NCBI GenBank assembly: GCA_022495005.1 | Contig: JAGYXB010000439.1 | Location: 420,126 to 484,125, forward strand | Source: Rhyacophila brunnea | Lineage: Eukaryota; Arthropoda; Insecta; Trichoptera; Rhyacophilidae | DNA length: 64,000 nt | Reading direction: 5' to 3' | Shown here: one piece after another, positions 13,201 to 25,570 of the stretch | How positions within the stretch are numbered: the first letter of the stretch is position 1 | Layout: each line of letters opens with the position of its first letter | Translations under genes and position numbers: made by a program | Notes under the pieces: generated by a model | What the model saw: only the letters and a program-made list of their open reading frames with translations | Databases searched by the model: none | What the model was told of the DNA's origin: nothing

Positions 13201-16200
13201 TGTATAAAATACAAATGCATGATTTAAAAATATATATTTACGAAGCTTTTTAGTGAAACGTATGGAACAAAATAAGGCAGATGGCTTTTGATTTGTAAAA
13301 GTTATTTAAGGCTACATAACCATCATCATTTATACGTTTTTTTGGAAGCAGTTTCTGAGTAATATTTAAAATATTATGTATTAAATCTAAATCTTAATAA
13401 TAATGATAAATAAACTTTAAATACGTTTTGATAACTCATTATTTAGTCAAAACTCTGGTAACAATTGAAAATCATTTTGCAAAATTTATCACAGATTACA
13501 ATATATTAAATAGTCGGCAAAATGCTTTAGGTATAACCGATTTACTAATGAAACGTGGTAGTAATGCAATTGAAAATACCCTGATGTATAAAATGATGAT
13601 GGAAAATAGATTACGATAGGGAATCTGTCAGAATTTATTTCAATATAATATCGAAAGTATTAAAGTTATTATTTGGATCCAAGATTAGATATAGATATTA
13701 TATTAGAATATAATTATTATATTTGATCAGTTGATTGACTGGTTAACGAGCAGTAACAGGAAAAAAATATTTACGATAAGAATATCTCGGACAAAGAGTT
13801 GATGTAGATGTTTGACTGACATAAGAGCGAAGACCAGGACGCAATCATTGAAAACGTATTCGATAGATCATGATCGGATGCTTTCAATTAAAATGATATA
13901 AGTTTGTAGTAGGTACCTATATTTTGATTGACTTAGCGGGATTAGTAAATTGGTTTTAATCGTTTTGACTGGAACCGACCAATTTAACGGTTTTAATTGG
14001 ATATGCAGAGGATACTGAAACTGCATTTGAATAAAATGCATAGCCACCGATTGATTGATTCAATTCATTGACACAATGCTGAAGGTTGAATAAATAGGTT
14101 TAACGTTTTTTCATTAAAATAAAACAATCATATATTATGACTATACCAATTAATCACAATTATTACCCACTATAATATTTGTTGCCTAAGTGTCATTTTA
14201 TTTTATTTTCGCTGGTTATAGCTAGTAAGTTGCAGATTAATATCTCCGTTCTGGATGAAATAAAAATGATGAATTAGCTTTCTTAAATAATTATTGGGCT
14301 CCTAAAATTTTTGAAGTTCTTTGGTCACATAGCAATAAGGGGAAACGATACTTTATTGATCGATACCGGAAGCATCGTGGATTAGACCAAGTGAATGAAT
14401 CTACGGAAATTTTATGCTTTCTCCGTGGAATATAGATATCGCAGGAGAAATATAACTTAGACAATGAGACGTTAGATTGTCATAGGAAGAGTAGATGTCC
14501 AATAATGGATATATTTAATATTCGGCACACAAGAAAAGTTAAAGATTCGTTGATGAGCAGTGTTCGGAAAATATAATAAGAACATCTCGGACAGAGTGTT
14601 CTTGCATGTGGTATGCAGTTGACTCCGACATTGTTTTAAGAGCAGGATATTACGATTCTCAACTGTGAATATTAATTAGTCATGTTAACTATAATTATTA
14701 ATTGATGCTTGTACACGTAAGAATGATTATACCAAAAAATATCCCTTCAAAATTTATTAATAAAAATGTAAACAAAACCATTTCCAGGTGAATGATATTT
14801 AAACCGATTGAGTACCCATGTTCTATAAAATGAATGAATGAATGAATAGGAAAACAATCCTTGATGCGTGTACCTATATTGTAATGTATTTTTAAGCTAA
14901 GTACAATATGGTTTTATGACATAATATAGTGAATGCATTATGAATATTATAAGATAGATACATTATTGCAATATGTACCTACGTGTGTATTTATTATGTT
15001 CCAAACAGATTTGAAAAATAAGATAAAATGCAGGTACACCGATATAGGTAAGTTTTCCGTACATACTTTGTTAAAAAAGTATTAAAATATTATCTTTTCT
15101 TAACCGTGAACTTGAAATTGATACCAATGTAAGTAAAATGAGTCAAAACACTTCTAAGATAATAAATCAACCTTATCTTCAGACTATATTATCAGAAAGC
15201 GACTTATCGTATGTATGTATGAAATAATTATTAAGTATAATATACCCAATGAAAATGTAGAGAATATATTAAACCATGGCTGAGAATATACGTATTATAA
15301 TATTGTAAAGTCATACCTTATGACCATGTGCAGCCTTATGCTTGTCGTGATGCTCTTGACCACCTCCTGAAGCATGATGGTGTCCATGCTTATGGCCATG
15401 TCCGCCATGGCCGTGAGTTTTTCCAGTTGCGGCTCCAGACTGGTCTTTGGCGTATCGTTCTATCGGGGGTGACCCTGCGGCTCCTGCAACCCTGTGATAA
15501 TGTTCAGCCACTGGTTTTGGATAGTAAGCGCCATTGACCGGAGGTGCAGGCGCCCTGACGTACTGGACACCTTGGTGGAGTAGTTTTTCTGGAGGTGGCG
15601 CTTCCCTTAGTTCTCGAATCTCCGAAGCAAATGGCTCTTCCTCAGCGAATTCATGAACTTCATATTGTATTGATTTTTTGACGCCTCGTGATTGTCTTGG
15701 AATGTTCCTAGATTCTGAATAGATTACGTCTGGTTCTTCATATCGATGATTAGCGTGCCTAGTTTCAGTATAATCACGAGTTTCTCTTGTATGTCTTTCT
15801 TTTGGTCGTTCTTCTACATGTTCTTCATCTTCTTCCAAATGACGAGTTCTTCTTCTTTCGCTTCCGGCTTTTGGTTCTATCTCAATTTCTTCCAATGGCT
15901 CTTCGTCAACTTCAACATCTTCAGCGTTCCAGTACTGCTCTTTATCATACTTTTTTTTGTCATCTGCAAATTCTTCTTCCACGAAACGTTTGTGTCGTAT
16001 GATATCATCTCTCTTTTCTCTGTCGTAGTGTTTTGGTGGACGGTCATCCAGTATTTCATCGCGACTTACAATGTCATCTGTAAACTCTGAGCCGTAACTT
16101 TCCTGGTCCAAAAGTCCAGAATCAGCGTGCTGGACGCGAGAGTACTCATAATCTGGTGATTGTTTTGCAACAGTCTGTCCCAGAAACGCGACGAAAAAAA

Positions 16201-16237
16201 CCGCAAGCTGACATAAAACTTTCACTGTTACATTCAT
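6940..16237 (-). CDS. Secreted histidine-rich protein, three-exon gene (DUF4779-like insect family)
   Basis: Complete model: exons 15317-16237, 11796-12015 and 6940-7274, joined at GT-AG sites in phases 0 and 1, total 1476 bp, 491 residues and TGA stop. Residues 1-24 form a signal peptide (hydrophobic VLCQLAVFFVAFLG core). The acidic/basic middle carries furin-like sites REKR (73-76) and RHKR (81-84). From about residue 273 to the end the protein is repetitive His/Gly/Lys with HGGHGHKHGHHH, YDEHGGKKHKEH and KYHKDEYHKEHKFYDDYH motifs. The last of these recalls the uncharacterised insect family I know as DUF4779. The function is unknown. Secretion is inferred from the signal peptide; metal binding is only a guess from the histidines. 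The start is the only ATG giving a signal peptide in this exon. Introns of 4.5 and 3.3 kb hold repeats. Structure is well supported; the family name is moderately sure. Confidence 0.85.
7480..7730 (-). repeat. Degraded tRNA-derived SINE fragment
   Basis: Shares the core ctcaacctattaggtccat and the neighbouring gcctccactctatggaggc-like text with copies near 26.1 and 53.6 kb. The minus strand at the right end retains a weak gagggtc-ttggc box like the promoter end of those copies. Confidence 0.5.
9120..9230. repeat. Fragment of an hAT-like MITE
   Basis: The stretch atcgagcgctccagttcgtgaa followed by tttcgagcg (partial quotation) matches the terminal region of the MITE at 38060-38294 and the fragment at 25571-25675. 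Confidence 0.45.
10491..10671. repeat. Perfect hairpin: 84-bp inverted arms with 13-nt loop
   Basis: Arm 10491-10574 is the exact reverse complement of arm 10588-10671; loop is acaagctgacatt (10575-10587). The arms are about 42% G+C (35 of 84), well above the flanks, and one frame of the right arm is open for about 26 codons with a protein-like mix (tyf, lysine, hydrophobic residues). It lies in intron 2 of the histidine-rich gene, so any transcript of that intron would fold into an 84-bp duplex. It may be an hpRNA locus, a young inverted duplication of a coding fragment, or a cloning/assembly foldback. Confidence 0.9.
11796..12015 (-). CDS. Histidine-rich gene, exon 2
   Basis: Residues 308-380 plus the first base of codon 381. 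Acceptor tttgaag precedes GATGATAAAGG; donor is AAAG followed by gtatac. The product is Lys/His/Glu/Gly-rich, with EHGGKKHKEHDE and YGEHHEAAHGKKGG, in tandem-like blocks. No stop occurs between the splice sites in this frame, although other frames are open too because of the repetitive codons. Confidence 0.85.
12016..15316 (-). other. Intron 1 of the histidine-rich gene
   Basis: 3.3-kb intron with no recognised gene. It includes a short (gaat) microsatellite near 14831 and otherwise A+T-rich sequence. Confidence 0.75.
15317..16237 (-). CDS. Histidine-rich gene, exon 1 (signal peptide and charged region)
   Basis: Residues 1-307. The exon begins with ATG at 16237 and ends in phase 0 at AAG before donor gtatga. 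It encodes the signal peptide, an Asp/Glu/Arg-rich region with dibasic cleavage sites, a Pro/Ala-rich linker (about 212-262) and the first histidine cluster (274-305). Confidence 0.88.
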
Positions 16238-16306
16238 TTCACGTTCGATTGATCACGGCTCATGCAAGAGGTAAAATTAAACTGAATATATAATTCACTA
16301 TGTAAG

Positions 16307-16314
16307 TATTTATA
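16307..16314 (-). promoter_or_regulatory. TATA-like motif upstream of the histidine-rich gene
   Basis: TATAAATA reads on the minus strand about 70 bp before the ATG. Position suits a TATA box only if the 5' UTR is short and unspliced; the motif is cheap in this composition. Confidence 0.2.
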
Positions 16315-16377
16315 TTACGAATCAGTCTAAATTGCCACTTCCCCTTCGCCGGGACTCGGAAAGATCTAAAAGATTTC

Positions 16378-16485
16378 ACAAAATATGGTGTGATAAGTAC
16401 GCCGCGGTTTACTTAGATTGAAAATCTAAGTTATACCAACAGTACTTCGATAACAGTTAAAGGTCGAGGACACACCATATTTTGT
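16378..16485. repeat. Nested inverted repeats upstream of the histidine-rich gene
   Basis: Outer arms acaaaatatggtgtg (16378-16392) and cacaccatattttgt (16471-16485) are perfect 15-bp reverse complements. Between them lies cttagatt-gaa-aatctaag (16412-16430), a perfect 8-bp stem. The block sits 140-250 bp before the start codon, in the likely promoter or 5' UTR. It could be a small MITE or a structured regulatory site. Confidence 0.6.
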
Positions 16486-19400
16486 AAGATTAATGAATGC
16501 AAATAAAACACACCATTACAACCATATAAACAGATTAAATATTTACTGAAAAAGAATTGATGTAGTTAGTCTATGCTACTAGAAAACTAAACTTACTTGT
16601 GACAATTAAATTAATATATGCGTGTGTTTTATTGATAAGACAAAAAGCACGTGTGTCGTCACAGTTGAATTACTCAAAACACAAACATAAGAAGCTTCAC
16701 TATTTTTTTTGGCTTGACGTAAACACAGACTGAACTCTGTTTGAGATTGCCGTTTGAAAGTTGATAAACAACTGAATTTATATTTTGGTTTGCGGTTTGC
16801 TTGAAATGACGGACTTTTTATTGATATGCGACTATTTAAAGCGTGAAATACCGCCGATTTGATGCGGACGGCCTGGCGAACGGTGAACTAATGTGGGAGG
16901 CAGAAACGAAACATCACTATCTTATTCGTTTATATTTGCCGAGAAAGACTCTTTCTTGCCTACCCACATTTTATTTTCTGCCTTTTTTTCATAAAACCAG
17001 CCGACAATATGCTTCGTCACGCTGCAAAATTCGGATGACTTCAAAACGACGGTAGGAAGATAATATTTGCAAATTTGAGAAATAATTTTATATAATAACT
17101 GGAAGAAAACAAAACTATATATTTTTTTTCATTCTTTACAACTGTCTTAATTCTATGGAAAATATTTACGGAAGTATTGAATTTAGATCAATTTATTGCA
17201 AACTCAAACGTAACAGTTAATAGTAGTAAAAACTCCTGATTTTAACGTAATTTATTACAACATATTACAGAAAAGATTCACAACTAGGTTAAGTACCTGT
17301 AACAGTTAACACCTGTAATAATATAAAGTTTAATTGACTCACGTAAGTAACTACTTACCATAGTTTAAAAAAATCTATGAATTTATTACGTAAGTTTGAT
17401 TATTGTGTATCATTATTTTTATTTCAAAAAATATTATATGTTAAAGTACATATTGATTATGAAACAGAAAGCGAATATAATGAACCTACGTATTTCTCAC
17501 AAAACACCAATAAAAAAACAACGCAGCAAGGTCGCGGTTAGATAGGAATTCAACGAAAAATGGTAAATTATTTGCGAAAGCGATAACTACAATAATACGA
17601 GGCCAGCTTTCATGAATCGAAAAAAATATACTTAACTGTGAGAAGTTAGAATTGTTTTAGTTTTTTTTTTTTAAACTTTTAGTAATATGTAATTATTACG
17701 GTATACTTTATGAACACGCAGCTAAGTTTAAAAATCTTCTCAAAATTATTAAGAACATCGACTCCATAATATTATTAGATGGTAAATTGCATTAAAGTTT
17801 TCGGAATATAAATACCTACTCATATTTCTGCCTTTTAATATAAATAAAACCGAATTTTATATAATACTTACTTACGTATATTTCACATTACAGTATACCG
17901 ATTGATTAATTATTTAAAATACCTGATTTGTTATCTTAGAAAGACATATAATGGTTAGTTACTCACAAAAAAGTCGCGAAAACGTCTTTTAATTATTGAC
18001 TTTTTTTGTTTTGAAAAGTGTTAGAAAACTACAAAAAACAAACAACTTTCTAACCCTAGCTTCATTTTAATAAAATATTAGTGAAATCTATTCATTTTAA
18101 TACCGAAGAATATTTAAAAAAAAATATGACATATTACATTATATTCGCAAAACATTATTATTTTGTTAGATTTTTGCGTATAATATTATTTGTTGTAGGT
18201 ATACTATTTAAATAAATCATCTAAAGTTATATGCAAATACTAGTAAGTTATGCAGGTAAAAATAAATTAAAATGTACGACGAATTATACAATTTTATTTA
18301 GCTATATTAACTAAAAAATATATATCGAGTGTTCCCCAGAAAATAAACTAGGTACCAACAATAAATTAAATTAAATATCAACAATTTGTTCAATATGAAA
18401 TGACATGAGTATTACAGTTAAATTAAACAAGCTGACGCACTGATGAGGTAGACAAATGGATAATAACTTACTTTAGAAAAAATATTTTTTTTTTTTAAAC
18501 GTTTACATTTCGACTACTTTCGTGCACTACTTGATTAATAATTAATGCAAATAAAATATTCTGACATTATTTATATGAACTCGGAATATTTGATTGCTGT
18601 TATTTGCCAGTTTCTTTGTGGATTGAGAGATAATAATATTTTTGAAACTTTTTGTGCAATCTTTAAATTTGGAAATGCATATAAGCCTGAGTAAGCATCT
18701 TATTTACTTTATTCAAAGTATAAGAGCGATGTTATAAATCTTTTCCTTTTTCATTTATTTCAAAAACTTTGGTTGCGTAGCATCTAAAACCGTATGAAAG
18801 TAAGTACCATTTAAAATGTAATTATTAACTTAATAAAATAATAGATAATTCAAAATATTTAAATAAGTCGTAATACATTCTGCAATAGAAATAGCTTGGT
18901 AAACCTTTCATCCAGTAGTGCACGGGTTTTTATTTAATTTATTCATGGTGGAAGGTTGTAAGTGGTAGACATATAAACACGTACCATACATACATATACC
19001 AACACGTTGTCATCTTTTGAATAACCTCAGAAAGCAAAAACTTAAATATAAAATAATTAGAACATAGATTCCAAGAAATGGCTATTATCCATAAGCTACT
19101 GATCCATCGATGAATTTCAATGGATCGGTATTTGTGTATTTCTCAAGCTTTTTAAAATGATGTAGTTTTAATAAGATATATGTCGCAATAGAATATAATA
19201 TTTAAATAATCATATTATTAGTCACATCAATAGTCCACAATTTTATACCATCAATTATTTTATCACACCTTCAAATCAATCAGCCTGTAGATGCAAAGGT
19301 TTTAAATAATTTATTGTAGTTTTTGATTATTTTTTATTACGATTGAAATTGAGTCCTATCTACTTCACAAGTGCACCTGAAAAGTTTATTTTATTATAAG

Positions 19401-20290
19401 ATGCCACCAAAATTTTAAATACTTTGAATGTAGTCAATAATTGTGTACTATTGCATTATATTATATTAGTTTAAATAACGATAAAATTGATTTTAAAGTA
19501 AAAATCAATAAATAATAAGACGTGTTTATTGTACATAATTACGTAGATTTTTGTTTAAATACACGCTAATAAGTATGTACCTGCTATCTTACTTCTAAAA
19601 GAATTATTCGGTTTGCAATTTTAAAATAAAAAAATATTATTATTTAAATATCAAAAGTGTTTAGATATTGTAGAACGTTGAATGCCTCTCTTTTAAATAT
19701 TATATTACAAAATTACACTCTTTGTGCAATGTGCTTGTCAAGAAAAGGTAAATAAATGTGTTTTTCGTTATTATTGTTCTAATAAAGCTAAGAAACCGTA
19801 CACTAATATAATATTTATTTTTTGATAACATATCGAAAGGTCAGTGAATTCTCTATAACTTTGAATATATTTAGAATTTTATTCTATTTATTAATATGCA
19901 TCTATATTAAAATCATCCATTTATTTTATATAAATTTTCAAAATTGTGTTTTTTCACATTTTTAACTTCACTATCGGAATTTTCGTTTGAAGTTAAATTT
20001 AAAAAAAAGTAGATGACAATCATTTTTTCATCTTTCCATCGGATTAAATGTTTACTTTATACATTCATAATAGTAATATATAACAAACAATCTTAACAAT
20101 AATGAATTTGTGAACGATTGTAATTTTAGGCATATTGGCGTGTTAAACTAATGATGGCGTGCACAATATAAGCAGAATAATATCATTCTTATTGAAATGA
20201 AAATGCATTTTCTAAGTTGAATATACTTAATTATTGTAATGAAAAATATTTATGCATTCCGGTTGTTAACGATATTTTATGGTAGGTACA
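16486..20290. other. Intergenic A+T-rich sequence upstream of the histidine-rich gene
   Basis: No gene or well-defined repeat recognised. A G+C-richer patch at about 16840-17055 has a 70-codon open frame without family motifs; it lies 600 bp above the start codon and could include 5' UTR or promoter sequence. Confidence 0.45.
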
Positions 20291-20294
20291 TAGG

Positions 20295-20706
20295 TAGCCG
20301 TTTATTTATTTATTTGAAAAAGACACGTTGAGTACATAACAAATTATTAATTCAGGACGTTCACAACATGACATTTAGAATAAAAATTACAAATAATTAG
20401 TTCGGAAAATCAGAAAAAACAAAGTAGAAGAAAAAAAGAAAGCAAAAATAGTTTTATACAAAAGAAATAAAATTTAAAAAAAACAACAAAGATTCAAAAA
20501 GTACAAATTAAACAATAAAATAGAATTTAAAAAACAGAATATATAATGGATCGCCAAAAATATCTACATCTCTAGGGAGTGCATTGACCAACCGCACAGC
20601 CCTCGCTATTGGTGCCTGGTGAGCCTGACATGAGGAAACAGCTTTCACCCAAAATATGTCATGGCTGCGACCACGCATGTAATTGACGGGTGTGTATTGG
20701 CATCCG
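20295..20706 (-). mobile_element. 3' fragment of a Jockey/CR1-like LINE
   Basis: On the minus strand 20706 to 20511 reads as the C-terminus of a non-LTR reverse transcriptase: YTPVNYMRGRS, then PIARAVRLVNALPRDVDIF, ending at TAA (20508-20510). A long A-rich 3' UTR and an (aaata)-type tail follow to about 20295. The 5' side stops where the mariner-related sequence begins, so the LINE was truncated there. Confidence 0.65.
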
Positions 20707-20821
20707 GTGTTGCTAGGTGCAATTTGACTTTTGTATTTTGAAGTTTGACATTTTTAACGGCAAAGTTTACGCTTTTTGTTTTTTTTTTTAATTCATTTGA
20801 AAAATTTATCTCGACCAAAAA

Positions 20822-21876
20822 ATGGAATTAACTCGTGAACATTTTCGTGTGATTATTTTTCACTACTTTCGATGTGGATTATCACTTGAACAGTGCATCG
20901 CTGAACTTAGTACTTTAAATGGCAATGAAGCACCATCAACAACTACGGTATATTGCTGGTTTAACAAATTTTATCGTGGCCGTCGTTTGCTCACAGACGA
21001 GCCGTGTGAAGGTCGTCCAAAATCGGTTGTTTCTCCAGAAAACATCGATGCTGTGCGTGAAGTGATAATGCAAGATCATCATGTGACATACCCTGAGGTT
21101 TAGGCATCCCTGAGCATCAGTAACACTAGCGTGTATACGATTTTGCATGAAAATTTAGACGTGAAAAAGCTATGTTCGTGTTGGATCCCGCATAATTTGA
21201 CAATCGCACAAAAAAGGCACGTGTCGATTGGTGCAAGGAAATGCTCAAAAAATATGATCGAGGTGCTTCAAAAAACGTTTATAAGATTCTTACATAATAT
21301 GACGAATCTTGGATCTATACGTATGACCCCGAAAGTAAACAGCAGTCGACCGTATGAGTCTTCCAAAATGAGCTTAAACCAAAAAAAGTTGCTCGCGCTC
21401 GAAGCACTTCGAAGCAAATGGTCCCCTGTTTTTCCTGAAAAACGGGCCATATCGCATCTGTGCCTTTAGAGAATTGTAGAACAGTCAATTCTAAATGGTA
21501 CAAAACCATATTTTTGCCAAAAGTTTTTGGTGAAATAAGGAAAAGCAACCGTCGGCGTCAAATCATCCTTGATCAAGACAATGCGAGCTCTCACACATCG
21601 GCTCAAACAAGCGCCTATTTGAGCACTCAACACATTAAATTGATGGGTCATCCGCCGTACAGCCCCGATTTGGCATCGAATGATTTCTTTTTATTCCCGA
21701 CAGTCGAAGATAAATTGCGTGGTCAACGATTTTCTACACTAGAAGGGGCGGTTGATGCATTCAAAAACCATGTTTCGGAGTTACCTTCTGCAAAGTGGCA
21801 AAAATGCTTTCCAGATTGGTTCAAACGCATGGAAAAGTGTATAAATTATCGTGAAGAATATTTTCAAAAACAATAA
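20822..21876 (+). pseudogene. Broken mariner transposase
   Basis: Begins with MELTREHFRVIIFHYFRCGL, a mariner N-terminus, and DNA-binding motif TTVYCWFNKFYRGR. The frame is interrupted by TAG at 21101-21103, then by frameshifts through the middle, and reopens at 21460-21876. Catalytic landmarks are still legible in different frames: YDESW near 21298, LDQDNASSHTS near 21570 and YSPDLASNDFFLFP near 21660, matching the D,D34D spacing class. It cannot make an active enzyme. The likely right inverted repeat ends at cggctaccctcg-TA (21944); I found no matching left repeat, so the 5' end is probably lost. Confidence 0.9.
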
Positions 21877-22225
21877 AACTGTTTTCATTTGTAAAAAAAT
21901 CGTTTTTGTTTGTTATTCCCGAAATATAAACGGCTACCCTCGTATTGGGCACACGCATTTCCTAAATCGCGAGCAAACATTTTCATCATTTGTAAGAGAA
22001 CAATGTCAAAATTAATTATGCAGAGGTTAGCATGTAGGCACAAATTACTTCTTTGTATTTTATCACTTGTATTGCAACGGTGCACGGTTTGTGTGTATAT
22101 AATTATTATTTGTAAACACGGATCTGTTTGAGATAACGATCATTACGTAAAACCAGCGGTGAGTTTTCAATAGTACATATCTTTTGGCGCCTGTTTTCAA
22201 AGGGTGAAAAAAACGGTTTTTTTTA

Positions 22226-22956
22226 TTAACGGCCCACATGCTCGTCGTAGGTCAAAATTGAGTTTTTATTGTATTTTCAAACCATGATCCTGGACACTCC
22301 TTAAACGTTGTAGATAATCTATTTATATAATTTTGAAGCCTTATTATCCTCTATATTTATTTTAAACATTTGATGACTGTATAAAGTATTTTTGTTACAT
22401 AAAATAGTATTCTTTTAAACCTCTCGCTCTAATGTTTTTGAATATAGTCATATTTCGGTACATGAATGTGCAGTGGTGTTAGGATTTTTTACATTTATTA
22501 ATTTTTAATCGCATTAGTATAATTTATGACGAGATAATTTTAGTAAAATATTTACGATAAAAAATTATATTGATAATCTCTGTGATCCCAAATTTGACAA
22601 GAATTAGGCATTTTATTTTTCAAAACATCGGCAAGATTTACACATTTAAAGATGATTCTAAAGATACTTATTATAAGCTATGTCTTTGACCATTCAAGTG
22701 GGATAAACATCTTATGAATAATGATTTCTTTATAACAATTATTGACCTAATAATAAGGTAGTGTTTTTTTGAAATACGCCATTTCTTTTGGCATTCCCCA
22801 GTGGTTAAGCTACAACATACGGCCGTAGCCATAAATTGACAAACTATAATTGAAGTAGGGAGTAAAATGATATTGACGCGCGTATTTGAACATGTACCGT
22901 TTAAAAAAAATAAAAAAAAATTCGGTTAGGTCTCCGACGAGCATGTCCCTCCTTAA
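22226..22956 (+). mobile_element. TTAA-flanked non-autonomous element, single-arm copy
   Basis: TTAA (22226-22229) is followed by cggcccacatgctcgtcg; the right end reads cgacgagcatgtccctcc and then TTAA (22953-22956). The termini are short inverted repeats and TTAA on both sides is the piggyBac-type target signature. The body (about 700 bp) is one arm of the palindromic copies at 53.8 and 62.7 kb. No coding capacity. Confidence 0.7.
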
Positions 22957-25570
22957 CGACTCTATTGAAAGTACAAAAGATTCGTCAAAGTCGATTTCCA
23001 CAAGTAAATGTAAAAAAATGGGCGCCGTCGTCGCCGAGATACTTTCAGAGATAACTCATGTTAAACATTCCAATGCTAATCATTACGTACTAATTGAATA
23101 CATAGTATCTAATATCTAATATCTATCTAATATCAACTTAATTGGAGATAGAAAGATTATTGTAATGGGAGATTTTAATCTAAAGTCAGCACGTAGTGGT
23201 AAAAGAGTCAGCGATGACCTTGAATTTCTATGTTCTGTTTTTGGATTTTCTCAGCACAATGATGTCTTTAACTCTAGCAATGGACTTTTGGATAGGGTAT
23301 TTAGCAATATCGACTTATCGCTTTCACGATGCATGACTCCTCTTGTACGCGAAGATGTGTATCATCCAACTTTAGTTTTTCTGCTCAGGTTTCGGTCGAC
23401 TCGTCCGCTTCAGACTCCAATTCCCTCTTACAAAACCAACCAATTCGGCGGGTGGAGGTTTGAAGGCGGAAACTTCAAGCTACTTTACTCATTGATGAGT
23501 GAAGTGGACTGGAGTGAGTTGCTCGAGATTTGTGATGTGAATGAGGCAGTACAATGTTTTTACAATATTGTGTATAATATTTTTGATCAATGTTTTTCGA
23601 GGAAGTCGCCATGTCGTAGTGGAAGGCGATACCCGAGGTGGTTTTCTCGGAAGATTATTGGGGACATTAAGGTCAAGCATAACTGTCATACAGTATGGAA
23701 GGCTGGGCATGATCAGACTGACTATATCATGTTTAGCATCTATCGTTCGAAAGTGAGACAAGCTGTTCGACGGGCCTATCGAACATATATGGAAACGGTA
23801 GGAGATTCCATTCGCGAAAATCCTAAATTGTTTTGGAATTACGTAAAATCGTTAAGAAGAGATGGTGGGTTTACTGATAGGATGAGTTGTAAGGGCGAAG
23901 AGGTAACCGGACATGGAGTGGCAGAAGCATTTGCTGGTCATTTCAAGTCTGTCTACGCAAGTAGTATTCCAAATCTGGATGTTGCCTCAGCGTCAGGAAA
24001 ACCGTCATGTGGTGCCCAATCCGTCGATATTTTTTCAATTAATGAGGGCTATGTACTTCAGTTTATTAAAAAACTGAAGAATACTCGCTCTTTGGGACCT
24101 GATTATGTTCCTACATTTTTTTTAAAGGGTTGTATTGACTTTGTCAAAGGCCCGCTTTCATAAATATTTAATCTCGCAATGGAGACAGGTATCTTCCCAG
24201 AAACGTGGAAGATGTCGAAGGTTACTCCAATTCATAAGAGTGGTACAGAGTCATCAGTGGAGAATTACAGGCCGGTAGCTGTTCTCTCTGCACCAGCAAA
24301 AGTTCTTGAGATGATCATGCACAACATGATTTATCCAAAAATTGAGTCATTCATAATAAATGAACAGCATGGATTTAGAGCAGGCCGATCAACGGAAACT
24401 AACCTGATGGTATTTACCGATTATGTGTCATCGGCACTGGATAGAGGCCACCAGGTTGTCTGTTCTTACAATGACTTCTCGAAAGCATTTGACAAGGTCG
24501 ATCATGACATCCTGATGGAAAAACTCCAACTTATTGGATTGTCGGATCGATTTTTGAAACTATTCGGGAGTTATTTTAGGAACCGTCAACAATACGTATC
24601 GTACGGCCTTTATCAGTCACAGACCTTTTACACATTTTCTGGTGTACCCCAGGGCTCAAACTTGGGCCGTTACTGTTCACGATTTTTATGAATGACATAG
24701 CATTGGTAATAAAAAATTCTATGTTTTTGTTGTTCGCTGATGACTTGAAACTCTTTTTGGAAGTTGTCACCTTGGACGATTGTCGTCAGCTCCAACTTGA
24801 TATAGATAATGTATTAAATTGGGGCAGGCGTAACAAACTAGAATTCAATATTGATAAATGCAATTTTTTATCGTTTACCAGAGCCTCAAAAGTGTAGTTT
24901 TTCCAATACTCGATGCATGGCAGAGTTCTGTCACGAATATCATCTGTAAGGGATCTTGGCATTACGTTTGAGAGTAAACTGACATTTATTTGCCATATAG
25001 TTACCATTTGTAACAAAGCGCTTAAAATGTTGGGCTTCGTCATGCGTACTTCCCGGGTCTTTTCAGATGTTACGGTAATAAAACTTTTATTTAATTCTTT
25101 AGTTCGAAGCAGACTTGATAGTGGGTCTATTGTTTGGGCACCGCACCAGTTGAAGTATGGCCTTATGGTGGAGAGGGTACAGAAAAAATTCTTGAGACTC
25201 CTTTACTTGAGGTTGTATGGATACTATCCGTGGCTTTATCCAACTGACTTTCTCTTAGGCATGCTTACATACTGCAGTCTGCAATTTAGAAGAAATCTTT
25301 ATTTAGCTACTTTTTTTTTTTCGACTTATACAAGGTATAAATGAGAACTCTGCCATTCTGGGCAGTGTTGACCTGTGTGTCCCTGATAACTATCTTAGAA
25401 ATAGAGACCATCAGTTTTTTATTCTCCCAAGGTGCAGAACCAACCTGCCACTGGTAATGCCAATTGGGAGAGTGATAACTATGTTCAACGAAATTACTTC
25501 GGGTGTTGATATATTCCACCTACGTGAGAATGAGTTTAGGTGGATGTTGTTTTATAAATTCTTAAAATAG
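22957..25570 (+). pseudogene. Degenerate Jockey/CR1-like non-LTR retrotransposon (LINE)
   Basis: Endonuclease C-terminus (GDFNLKSARSG from about 23168; truncated at the 5' end) is followed by the reverse transcriptase: SVENYRPVAVLSAPAKVLE, EQHGFRAGRSTETNL, FSKAFDKVDHDIL, GVPQGSNLG and FADDLKLF, the last being the catalytic YADD-type box. Thumb/C-terminal motif SLVRSRLDSGSIVWAP follows. Damage: TAA at 24161-24163, a one-base loss near 24667 just after GVPQGSNLG, TAG at 24895-24897 and a frameshift in the T-run at 25311-25321. The last frame ends at TAG 25568-25570. Not functional. Confidence 0.88.

Noticed and set aside
15746..16090. 114-codon plus-strand open frame, Phe/Ser-rich
   Set aside because: Antisense of exon 1 of the histidine-rich gene (Glu/Lys codons reversed).
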